Below are positions 12,866 through 18,855 of a stretch of 23,088 nucleotides of DNA, in pieces; within the stretch, counting starts at the first letter, position 1; the number at the start of each line of letters is the position of its first letter. This DNA is from DATDYB01 sp036517115 (lineage in GTDB: Bacteria; Patescibacteriota; Minisyncoccia; Phycocordibacterales; PALSA-1337): contig DATDYB010000003.1 of the NCBI GenBank assembly GCA_036517115.1, forward strand, positions 1-23,088, given 5' to 3'. A program made the position numbers and the translations under genes. Below the pieces are notes generated by a model. The model saw only the letters and a program-made list of their open reading frames with translations, ran no database searches and was not told the DNA's origin.

Positions 12866-14014
12866 ATGAAAAAAATGTTACTACTTGTTGTGGCCACGAT
12901 TTCGTTGGCCTTCAGTGTTATTGGACAGACACCCGTTACGGCGACAGCCCCCACATCGGGCGGCGGCGGTGGCGGAGGATCATCGGTCACTACACCGAGT
13001 CCTGTCAGATCACCGGACGCACCGCCGTTCATCGACCTCACTCCGTTCAAATCGAAGCCGCTGCTTACCGCGTGGCTTCTCTCGAGAGTGAAGATCGTCC
13101 AGATTCGTGTCAGTTCCGATTCGTCCCCGACGTGGGATGACTGGATCACTATTCCCGTGACTGAAAAAGTCATGAGTACAAAGGCACTCGAGGATCTGGT
13201 GGCTGTGCAAAGCTTCCCGCTTGAGTTCACCGATGTTCGCGATCCTGTGACCACGGTCGTCAGATATCTAGCAAGTGATGATGACGAAGTTACGAGCAAG
13301 GGAGACGACAAGCTCCTTTTCATGGGACAGAAATATGACGGCCACCTGAGGATTAGTTCCGACGGCACCGTGTATCTTCCTCTTGAAGAAGCTCAGCCCA
13401 CAGTTCGACCTGCCTATCGAGTTGGAATTCGTGTTCCGAAGTCGGTCACTGAGGGTTTCATGATAGTGAGAGACGCTGAAAATCGTATCGTTAGCCGAGA
13501 CAGTATCTGGGTCAACGATGGTGTAGCGTATCTTCCATCTGAAGCTGCTGGTAACCCTGGCGAAATCGTGTGGTCGTACCTTGACTCAAAAGGTGCCACT
13601 CAGAAGTTTGTTAATAAGATCAGTGAGCCGGGGCTCGGGACTCTATACAAAGTGAAGGTTGGTCTTAACTCGTCGTTTGACGGTGTGCGGACTTCGGAGA
13701 ATGATCCTAACAGCCTCTTCTTCAATCCAGTCAGTGTAAACGGTCTGGGTGAAGATTATCTCTTGGAGTCAACGTTCACTAAAACGACCTCCATCTATAT
13801 TCTCGGCACTACCAGCGAGAAAGAAATGGCCAAAGGATTCTGGGTATTCAATCTCCAGAACAATACGGTTACCTATGAGCCCGCGAATGGAAAAGCCGCG
13901 TTCATTAAGTTTGAGCCGGGGACCTATCGAATAGTCGCCGATTGGCCGTCGTTCTTCGATCCCAGTTTCGAGGAGACTCGAACCGGGGTAGTCTCGGTCG
14001 GTAAAGGTGGTTAG
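12866..14014 (+). CDS. Secreted protein of unknown function, cassette 2
   Basis: The 382-residue protein opens with a signal peptide (MKKMLLLVVATISLAFSVIG, likely cut before QTPV, again leaving an N-terminal Gln). A low-complexity spacer of seven Gly follows (about residues 32-38), then a beta-rich body with no cysteines and no recognised enzymatic motif. Parts near residues 195-240 resemble the 364-residue protein of cassette 1 in pattern (L-P-S, GN-G, W, D), suggesting distant paralogy. TATAAT at 12855-12860 stands 5 bases before the ATG, so a leaderless transcript is possible besides read-through from the cassette promoter. A surface or envelope role is an inference. Confidence 0.75.
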   Translation: MKKMLLLVVATISLAFSVIGQTPVTATAPTSGGGGGGGSSVTTPSPVRSPDAPPFIDLTPFKSKPLLTAWLLSRVKIVQIRVSSDSSPTWDDWITIPVTEKVMSTKALEDLVAVQSFPLEFTDVRDPVTTVVRYLASDDDEVTSKGDDKLLFMGQKYDGHLRISSDGTVYLPLEEAQPTVRPAYRVGIRVPKSVTEGFMIVRDAENRIVSRDSIWVNDGVAYLPSEAAGNPGEIVWSYLDSKGATQKFVNKISEPGLGTLYKVKVGLNSSFDGVRTSENDPNSLFFNPVSVNGLGEDYLLESTFTKTTSIYILGTTSEKEMAKGFWVFNLQNNTVTYEPANGKAAFIKFEPGTYRIVADWPSFFDPSFEETRTGVVSVGKGG

Positions 14015-14034
14015 CAGCGTTTATTGTGTCAGTT

Positions 14035-14070
14035 GTCCCTCCCTGCGTTAAGCGGTGGAGGGACTTTTTT
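14035..14070 (+). terminator. Terminator of cassette 2
   Basis: GTCCCTCC (14035-14042) pairs with GGAGGGAC (14057-14064) and is followed by six T. Confidence 0.9.
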
Positions 14071-14080
14071 ATGCTCATAT

Positions 14081-14109
14081 TTGATTTTTTGAAAGGCTTA
14101 GGTTATAGT
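14081..14109 (+). promoter_or_regulatory. Promoter of rpmG
   Basis: TTGATT (14081-14086) and TATAGT (14104-14109) with a 17-base spacer. The predicted leader is about 16 bases, which supports ATG 14132 over the GTG at 14108. Confidence 0.75.
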
Positions 14110-14131
14110 GAACCAACCTAATTTTAAATAT

Positions 14132-14290
14132 ATGTCACAAGACCGATTAATCAAACTCCTCTGCAAAGACTGCAAAGAGATGAACTACATGACGAGCAAG
14201 AATAAGCGTAAAGTAGAGCGCAAAATAACGCTTCAGAAGTTTTGTAAATCTTGCAAGAAGCGGACGGAGCATAAGGAGGGGAAGAAGTAG
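14132..14290 (+). CDS. rpmG: Large-subunit ribosomal protein bL33
   Basis: The 52-residue basic protein matches bL33 of the zinc-binding type: MSQDRLIKLLCKDCKEMNY, then KRKVERKITLQKFCKSCKKRTEHKE. Its two CxxC pairs (CKDC and CKSC) form a zinc ribbon. It binds the 50S subunit near the E site. A longer frame from GTG 14108 would start inside the -10 box and is rejected. It is a single-gene unit with its own promoter and terminator. Retention of the Cys4 form points to the C+ paralogue. Confidence 0.88.
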   Translation: MSQDRLIKLLCKDCKEMNYMTSKNKRKVERKITLQKFCKSCKKRTEHKEGKK

Positions 14291-14292
14291 AC

Positions 14293-14317
14293 AAAAAAAC
14301 CGCTGAGGCGGTTTTTT
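14293..14317. terminator. Bidirectional terminator between rpmG and the tRNA-Trp element
   Basis: AAAAAAACCGC, a 4-base loop, and GCGGTTTTTT form a symmetric hairpin. On plus it ends rpmG. On minus it lies just past the tRNA-Trp-linked element and could end that transcript. Confidence 0.85.
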
Positions 14318-14320
14318 GTT

Positions 14321-14444
14321 GGGGGAAAGGAATGATCGATCCCTACAGGATCGGTACAGTTTTCGTATCGTGCTCGCTTTGCTCCGCGCGATATACTCAA
14401 ACTTTTCGATTCCTCCACGCACATCCTAAAGGATGTGCTCGTTG
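14321..14444 (-). other. tRNA-linked structured element, Trp copy (anti-T-arm element)
   Basis: Read on the minus strand after tRNA-Trp. Hairpin A is GCACATCC/GGATGTGC (14419-14438). A 13-base segment (14405-14417) is exactly antisense to the tRNA T-arm at 14452-14464. Stem B opens with TTGAGTATAT (14391-14400) and closes with ATACGAAA (14361-14368). Hairpin C is CGATCC, loop TGTAG, GGATCG. A degenerate repeat of the tRNA 3' part (GGAAT..TCGA on plus, from 14329) follows. TTGAGTATAT and ATACGAAA are identical in the Leu(CAA) copy, and hairpin A resembles the Cys copy. Function unknown. Confidence 0.65.
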
Positions 14445-14515
14445 CGGGAGATGGAGGAATCGAACCCCCGACAAGGCGTTTGGAGTGCCTCGTTATACCA
14501 CTTAACTAATCTCCC
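14445..14515 (-). tRNA. tRNA-Trp (anticodon CCA)
   Basis: Minus strand, 71 bases. Acceptor GGGAGAU/AUCUCCC, anticodon loop CUCCAAA (CCA), T-loop UUCGAUU and discriminator G as expected for Trp. The last anticodon-stem pair is A31-C39, a mismatch. A36-A37-A38 makes it a substrate candidate for the adjacent MiaA. TGA is not read as Trp here, since many genes stop at TGA. Confidence 0.93.
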
Positions 14516-14525
14516 AATTACGAAG

Positions 14526-14534
14526 ACTATACCA
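14526..14534 (-). promoter_or_regulatory. Extended -10 promoter of tRNA-Trp
   Basis: On the minus strand TGGTATAGT ends 10 bases before the tRNA 5' end. The -35 (TTTTTA) is weak and lies inside the end of miaA. Confidence 0.5.
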
Positions 14535-14539
14535 CATTT

Positions 14540-15430
14540 TTACTTTCCTAAAAATCTTACCACTTCTTTTTCTATCGCCATCTTTTGATCGATACTAAAC
14601 CACTTGATTCTTGTATCTCTTTTAAACCAGGCGCGTTGACGGCGTGCGTAATGCCAGATTTCTGTTTCAAGCCTTGTTGCCATTTCAATTTTTGAAATTT
14701 TCTCTTGCAGAAAAAGTGAAATGTAGCGATATTCAAGTCCAAGCTCGTGCATGCGTTTCCAAGAAAGTCCTTTGTCGCGTAGCTTTTTAACTTCCTCGAC
14801 CATTCCTTTTTTGAGTCGTTCCGATAAGCGCATTTTTATTTTCCGGCGGAGGATTTCATCATCAGTACTAATACCGATCTGTAGTGTTTGGTATTTTGGG
14901 TTTACGGCAATTGCCGGAACGCTACCTAATGCTTTCGCAATCTCAATGGCACGGATAAGTCGCGCCGTGTTGTTGGGGTCGATAGTCGCTGCACGTTTTG
15001 GATCTAATTTTTTAAGTAGTACGGCTAATGCAGTGTTTGAGAGTTTTTGAAGCTTTTTCCGCAGTGTGGGATCGGGTGGAACATCGGGAAGGATGATACC
15101 GTCGACGACCGCTTGAATATAAAATCCAGTGCCGCCGCAGAGTATCGGTACCTTTCCGCGGGCAATAATGTCGTCGATGGTCTTTTCTGTAAGTGTTTTA
15201 AATTGAGCCACGGTAAAGACCTTCTTTGGTGAGAGGATATCGAGAGCATGATGGTGAACTCCACGCATCTCTTTTTTGGTGACTTTCCCTGTTCCAATAT
15301 TTAATCCTTTATACACCTGTCGGGAATCGGCGCTCACCACCTCGCCATTATATTCTCGTGCGAGATCGACTGCCAGAGCGCTTTTTCCTGAAGCGGTAGG
15401 GCCAAGAATGACGATTAGTTTCGGTTTCAT
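14540..15430 (-). CDS. miaA: tRNA dimethylallyltransferase
   Basis: The 296-residue enzyme adds a dimethylallyl group to A37 of tRNAs that read U-starting codons, the first step to i6A/ms2i6A. The P-loop GPTASGKSALA is near residue 10, followed by EVVSADSRQVYKGLNIGT with the catalytic Asp/Ser region. GGTGFYIQAVVDGI binds the prenyl donor, and the C-terminal part has LGLEYRYI and the RRQRAWFKRD motif. Length is typical. It lies directly upstream of tRNA-Trp on the same strand. Five tRNAs in this window (Leu-UAA, Leu-CAA, Cys, Tyr, Trp) have the A36-A37-A38 sequence MiaA needs. TACATT stands 6 bases before the ATG and no Shine-Dalgarno is present. Confidence 0.95.
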   Translation of the reverse strand: MKPKLIVILGPTASGKSALAVDLAREYNGEVVSADSRQVYKGLNIGTGKVTKKEMRGVHHHALDILSPKKVFTVAQFKTLTEKTIDDIIARGKVPILCGGTGFYIQAVVDGIILPDVPPDPTLRKKLQKLSNTALAVLLKKLDPKRAATIDPNNTARLIRAIEIAKALGSVPAIAVNPKYQTLQIGISTDDEILRRKIKMRLSERLKKGMVEEVKKLRDKGLSWKRMHELGLEYRYISLFLQEKISKIEMATRLETEIWHYARRQRAWFKRDTRIKWFSIDQKMAIEKEVVRFLGK

Positions 15431-15436
15431 GATGCG

Positions 15437-15445
15437 AATGTAGCA
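15437..15445 (-). promoter_or_regulatory. Extended -10 promoter for a leaderless miaA mRNA
   Basis: On the minus strand TGCTACATT ends 6 bases before the ATG at 15430. No clear -35 is seen. Confidence 0.45.
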
Positions 15446-15460
15446 CAGCTTTAGGGTAAA

Positions 15461-15487
15461 AGAAAACCCCAGGAATAATTCCTGGGG
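15461..15487 (-). terminator. Terminator of the unknown gene upstream of miaA
   Basis: CCCCAGGAA (15467-15475) and TTCCTGGGG (15479-15487) form a perfect 9-bp stem. On the minus strand it is followed by TTTTCTTTTA, so it terminates the gene ending at 15494 before miaA starts. Confidence 0.85.
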
Positions 15488-15493
15488 CGTGAT

Positions 15494-15940
15494 TCAACGA
15501 AGTGCAAAGATTTTTATGGGTGCGAAGAAAATCTTTTGTAGGCGGATTTTCGCTTCCTCCAGAAGGTGCCAGGCCCTGGCTCTCATTTGCCTGATGAGCT
15601 CCTGTCGATGCGAGTGACTCCAACGGACTTCATCCATCGGCCGCCAAGGACGGGCTTTGAGGGAGCGCCATTTGTAGCCGCTAGTTTTTTTGATGAGGAT
15701 GCAGTCTGACAGATAGACAACTTCGCCGACCTTAGGTGGTCGCTTGTACACCCATCCCTCTTTCTTTGAGAGTGTAAAGGTGATCTCACCTTTAGACCGT
15801 GAAGGGCTGGGAATCATTTCCGAAACGGCAAGCGCATAGGGCTCACTTATCTCTTTCGTCTCAGTATCAATCTTCCCAGGAAAGATAGCTGTGACTTCGG
15901 CCCGAAGTGAGCCTTCGAGCTGTAGATATTCAACTTTCAT
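15494..15940 (-). CDS. Conserved-looking hypothetical protein
   Basis: This 148-residue protein is not recognised. It begins MKVEYLQLEGSLRAEVTA and has a predominantly beta N-terminal half with a GWVYKRPPKVGEVVYLSD segment reminiscent of small barrel folds. A basic, Trp/Arg-rich region (KWRSLKARPWRP) is followed by a charged helix (RQELIRQMRARAWHLLEEAKIRLQ). A nucleic-acid-binding role is possible but unproven. There is no signal peptide or membrane segment. ATG 15940 is chosen over 15958 because AAGGAG lies 6 bases before it. The gene has its own promoter and terminator. Confidence 0.7.
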   Translation of the reverse strand: MKVEYLQLEGSLRAEVTAIFPGKIDTETKEISEPYALAVSEMIPSPSRSKGEITFTLSKKEGWVYKRPPKVGEVVYLSDCILIKKTSGYKWRSLKARPWRPMDEVRWSHSHRQELIRQMRARAWHLLEEAKIRLQKIFFAPIKIFALR

Positions 15941-15982
15941 AGTACTCCTTGTGTTCAAACAGCATCATACTGTCTACGTCCG

Positions 15983-16011
15983 ATAATAACACAGCTTATT
16001 GAAAATGAAAA
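15983..16011 (-). promoter_or_regulatory. Promoter of the hypothetical gene at 15940
   Basis: On the minus strand TTTTCA (16006-16011), a 17-base spacer and an extended -10, TGTTATTAT (hexamer at 15983-15988). The leader is about 35 bases. Confidence 0.55.
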
Positions 16012-16024
16012 GAGAGAGGATTAA

Positions 16025-16130
16025 GGACTTGAAGCTTACAGCTTCTGTACACCTTTCGTATTTCTTCGGACGCAGACGTCCTCACAAATATACTCAAGGT
16101 TTTCAAGTCCCAGCAAAAAACTACGTTTTG
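16025..16130 (-). other. tRNA-linked structured element, Leu(CAA) copy (anti-T-arm element)
   Basis: Read on the minus strand after tRNA-Leu(CAA). Hairpin A is AAAAC/GTTTT (about 16115-16130). An 11-base segment TGGGACTTGAA (plus 16102-16112) is exactly antisense to the tRNA T-arm at 16140-16150. Stem B has TTGAGTATAT (16088-16097) and ATACGAAA (16054-16061), with inner hairpin GGACG/CGTCC. Hairpin C is GAAGC, loop TGTAA, GCTTC. A repeat of the T-arm (GGACTTGAA on plus, 16025-16033) lies 117 bases from the original. It is closely related to the Trp copy. Function unknown. Confidence 0.65.
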
Positions 16131-16211
16131 TGCCAGAGGTGGGACTTGAACCCACAAGCCTTGCGGCGCTCGATTTTGAGTCGAGTATGTTTGCCATTTC
16201 ATCACTCTGGC
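16131..16211 (-). tRNA. tRNA-Leu (anticodon CAA)
   Basis: Minus strand, 81 bases. Acceptor GCCAGAG/CUCUGGC, anticodon stem CUCGA/UCGAG with loop CUCAAAA (CAA), long variable arm (CGCCGCAAGGCUU region), T-arm GUGGG UUCAAGU CCCAC, discriminator A. It is the third Leu tRNA of the window. Confidence 0.95.
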
Positions 16212-16220
16212 ATATGGAGA

Positions 16221-16249
16221 AGTGTACTTGACCCATCATCAAAAATCAA
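16221..16249 (-). promoter_or_regulatory. Promoter of tRNA-Leu(CAA)
   Basis: On the minus strand TTGATT (16244-16249) and TACACT (16221-16226) with a 17-base spacer. The -10 ends 9 bases before the tRNA 5' end. Confidence 0.7.
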
Positions 16250-16264
16250 TTCAAGATTCTCCCC

Positions 16265-16293
16265 TTTATACTTTATACATAATACTTTATACT
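16265..16293 (+). promoter_or_regulatory. AT-rich repeated -10-like boxes upstream of parB
   Basis: ATACTTTATAC-type strings are repeated here (TATACT at 16268 and 16288, TATACAT between). The last TATACT (16288-16293) ends 6 bases before the parB ATG, with TTTATA 17 bases upstream as a possible -35. This predicts a leaderless mRNA. Confidence 0.45.
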
Positions 16294-16299
16294 TTACTC

Positions 16300-17244
16300 A
16301 TGTCCACGCAATTTTTCGGCAACTCGGTCTTCTGGATCGAAGTTGAAAAAATAAAACCCAATCCCTATCAGCCGCGACATGAATTCGACCAGGCTCGTCT
16401 TAAGGATCTTGCGGACTCTATCCGTATGTACGGAATTTTGCAGCCACTCGTAGTAACTCGTAAGGAGATACAAAAGCCCGACGGCGGTCTCGCTGTCGAG
16501 TATGAGCTCATTTCGGGTGAACGGCGACTGCGCGCTTCGAAACTCGCTGGGCTTTCTCAGGTTCCCGCGCTTATCAGGAGCGGCGAGGAGGACGCGCGGG
16601 TCAAGCTTGAGCTCGCTATTATCGAAAATCTTCAGCGAGAAGATTTAAACTGCGTTGACCGTGCCCGAGCGTTTGAAAAGCTCTACAAAGAATTTCATTT
16701 TAAACATATCCAAATTGCAGAGAAAGTAGGCAAAAGTAGGGAATATGTCTCAAACACGCTTCGCATTCTTACGTTGCCCTCGGTGATCCTTGACGCTGTA
16801 TCAGAGGGAAAAATATCTGAAGGGCATACCCGTCCGCTCTTAATGATGGTGGATAAGCCCGAAGAGCAGATGACGGTGTTTAAAGAAATTATCGAAAAAA
16901 AGCTTTCAGTTCGCGACACGGAAAAAATCGCCCGCACCATCGCCTTCGAGCGCATGCGCAAAAAAGAGCACATCCGCGATCCTTTAGTTGTCGAAGCGGA
17001 GCAGAAACTCACTGATACTTTTGGTACCAAGGTAACTATTGATGGGGGAAAGATTCTGATTAACTTCTTTTCAAACGACGATCTTGCGCACATTCTAGAC
17101 ATCATGAACAGTCGAAAAGCTACTTCGACAGAAACGACACCAGCCTCAGTAGAAGTTGTTCCGTTGGATGACCGTGGTAGTGAAGAGGTAAAAGCGCAGG
17201 ACGAAGATCCAGATCTCTATTCCATCAAGAATTTCGCGGTTTAG
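16300..17244 (+). CDS. parB: Chromosome-partitioning protein ParB
   Basis: The 314-residue protein is a ParB CTPase/DNA clamp that loads at parS sites. The N-terminal ParB/Srx domain shows IKPNPYQPR, the nucleotide motif GERRLRAS (73-80) and IIENLQRED (108-115). The helix-turn-helix (about 137-158, IQIAEKVGKSREYVSNTLRI) and a linker follow, then a short C-terminal dimerisation part and an acidic tail. ATG 16300 is chosen over 16222 because the longer frame would start in the tRNA-Leu promoter region. No parA is next to it, and I found no copy of the Bacillus-type parS palindrome in the window. Its 3' end overlaps that of the convergent rel gene by 20 bases. Confidence 0.93.
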   Translation: MSTQFFGNSVFWIEVEKIKPNPYQPRHEFDQARLKDLADSIRMYGILQPLVVTRKEIQKPDGGLAVEYELISGERRLRASKLAGLSQVPALIRSGEEDARVKLELAIIENLQREDLNCVDRARAFEKLYKEFHFKHIQIAEKVGKSREYVSNTLRILTLPSVILDAVSEGKISEGHTRPLLMMVDKPEEQMTVFKEIIEKKLSVRDTEKIARTIAFERMRKKEHIRDPLVVEAEQKLTDTFGTKVTIDGGKILINFFSNDDLAHILDIMNSRKATSTETTPASVEVVPLDDRGSEEVKAQDEDPDLYSIKNFAV

Positions 17245-18781
17245 ATAGACGTTGTTGTGTTGTAACCGGAGCGGCAAGCTTAACCAACGCCTGTTTTATA
17301 TACTTCTTAGCGAGCGAAGTTTTGCATGATTGAAGCCACTTTTCGTGGGGATGGCTGCCTTTTTTTGAAACGATTTCCACGATGTCTCCATTTTTCAATG
17401 TTGTATCAATGTGGGCGAATTTACCGTTTACTTTTGCTCCGAAAAGGTGATTGCCGAGGTCAGCACTCTGTTCATAGGCAAAGTCGATGGGTGTTGACGC
17501 AACAGGCAGGTCAACGACATTCCCGTGTATGTCAAAAATAAACATGCGATGCTCGAAAAAGTCACTCTTCAAGTTATCCATAAATTCGGTGGGAATCGTG
17601 ACGTACGACTGGACATCAACTAGTTTTTTTATCCACTCGGGAATATGTTTGAGGCGTTCAGGATCAATATAACTTGCCAAAAAATTCTGTTTTTTAGGGA
17701 GAGGGAAAAATTGCTTGAACCAGGAATAATTAGGATCATCCACATTTTTATCTTTTTGCTTGTACGCCATATGAGCTGCGAAGCCGTATTCAGCATTTTC
17801 GTGCATTTCGTGCGTACGGATTTGAATTTCTACGACATTGGCGTCAGTGGTAAAGACGGTGGTATGGAGGCTTTGATAGCCATTGGGTTTAGGAAAGGCA
17901 ATATAGTCTTTGATTCTCCCGGGTAGGGGACGACAGAAGGTGTGAATAATACCAAGAACTTTGTAGCAGTCAGCAAGCGTGTCAACGTTTACTCTGATAG
18001 CACTGATATCATATATTTTTTCAATGTCCTTGTTTTTGGTAGTTAATTTACTATACACGCTGTACACGCTCTTTAGTCTGGTGTCGACCCTAACATTCAT
18101 TACTTCTTCCTCGGCGAGAGCTTTAAGAAGAGTTTTTTTGAATTTTGCCAATAGTTTTTCCTGGAGCAGCTGTCGTTCCTTGAGTAGTCGAAGCGTTTTG
18201 GTATATTTTTTTGATTCAAGGTGTTTGAACGCCAGATCTTCCATTTCGCGTTTGATTTTTCGCATACCGAGACGATAGGCAAGTGGCACATAGATTTCCA
18301 TGGTCTCTTTGGCGATTCTTTGCTGTTTTTCCTTCGGCACGAATTCAAGTGTACGCATATTATGTAATCGGTCTGCAAGTTTGATCACCAGCACACGGAT
18401 ATCCCGTGACATTGCCACGAAAAATTTACGCAAACTTTCCACATGACGGTCTTCACCTGTATATCTGATGGTGCCGAGTTTCGTTACTCCCTCTACAAGA
18501 AAAACGATTTCTTTGCCGAACTCTTTTTGGAGCGCCTGCACCGAGATACCAGCGTCCTCGATCACGTCATGGAGTAATCCGGCAGAGATGGTTCGTCGGC
18601 CCATACCGAGCTCCGCCAATATTTTTGCCGTTTCAACAACATGGTTAAAATAGGGCTCACCGGAATAGCGTTTCTGGTCTACATGAGCTTTCTCGGCGTA
18701 GTGATACGCTTTAGTTATGAGGCTGATCTTTTCTTGACTGGGATATTTAAGAACGCCTATAAGTTCTTTTAGATCTGCCAT
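17225..18781 (-). CDS. rel: RelA/SpoT homologue, (p)ppGpp synthetase/hydrolase, short form
   Basis: The 518-residue protein makes and degrades the stringent alarmone. The N-terminal HD hydrolase domain keeps H47, H71-D72 and D136 (in KLADRLHNMRT), so hydrolysis looks intact. The synthetase domain keeps RLKSVYSVYSK, D258 in YDISAIRV, PKPNGYQSLHTTV and E319 in VEIQIRT. KNKD (249-252) stands at the RxKD position typical of bifunctional enzymes. A TGS domain (about 410-480, ASTPIDFAYEQSADLGNHLFG) follows and the protein then ends, so the helical, zinc-finger/RIS and ACT domains of ~730-residue relatives are missing. Ribosome sensing may therefore differ. TACAAT lies 7 bases before the ATG. Confidence 0.93.
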   Translation of the reverse strand: MADLKELIGVLKYPSQEKISLITKAYHYAEKAHVDQKRYSGEPYFNHVVETAKILAELGMGRRTISAGLLHDVIEDAGISVQALQKEFGKEIVFLVEGVTKLGTIRYTGEDRHVESLRKFFVAMSRDIRVLVIKLADRLHNMRTLEFVPKEKQQRIAKETMEIYVPLAYRLGMRKIKREMEDLAFKHLESKKYTKTLRLLKERQLLQEKLLAKFKKTLLKALAEEEVMNVRVDTRLKSVYSVYSKLTTKNKDIEKIYDISAIRVNVDTLADCYKVLGIIHTFCRPLPGRIKDYIAFPKPNGYQSLHTTVFTTDANVVEIQIRTHEMHENAEYGFAAHMAYKQKDKNVDDPNYSWFKQFFPLPKKQNFLASYIDPERLKHIPEWIKKLVDVQSYVTIPTEFMDNLKSDFFEHRMFIFDIHGNVVDLPVASTPIDFAYEQSADLGNHLFGAKVNGKFAHIDTTLKNGDIVEIVSKKGSHPHEKWLQSCKTSLAKKYIKQALVKLAAPVTTQQRLSKPRNS

Positions 18782-18788
18782 ACTTTTG

Positions 18789-18816
18789 ATTGTAGAGTAT
18801 TTATAGAATTTAGCAA
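18789..18816 (-). promoter_or_regulatory. Promoter for a near-leaderless rel mRNA
   Basis: On the minus strand TTGCTA (18811-18816), a 16-base spacer and TACAAT (18789-18794), 7 bases before the ATG. Confidence 0.45.
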
Positions 18817-18825
18817 TAAAACCAA

Positions 18826-18850
18826 TAAAAAAAGCTGCCAGTGGCAGCTT
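18826..18850 (-). terminator. Terminator of the APH-like kinase gene
   Basis: AAGCTGCCA and TGGCAGCTT (18832-18840, 18842-18850) form a perfect 9-bp inverted repeat. On the minus strand it is followed by a run of T, and it separates the kinase from rel. Confidence 0.85.
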
Positions 18851-18855
18851 GTTCC

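Noticed and set aside
14108..14131. GTG start for rpmG
   Set aside because: It overlaps the -10 box TATAGT, and the extra residues have no counterpart in bL33.
16212..16299. parS site near parB
   Set aside because: No sequence close to the Bacillus-type parS palindrome was found here or elsewhere in the window; the sites may differ in this group or lie elsewhere.
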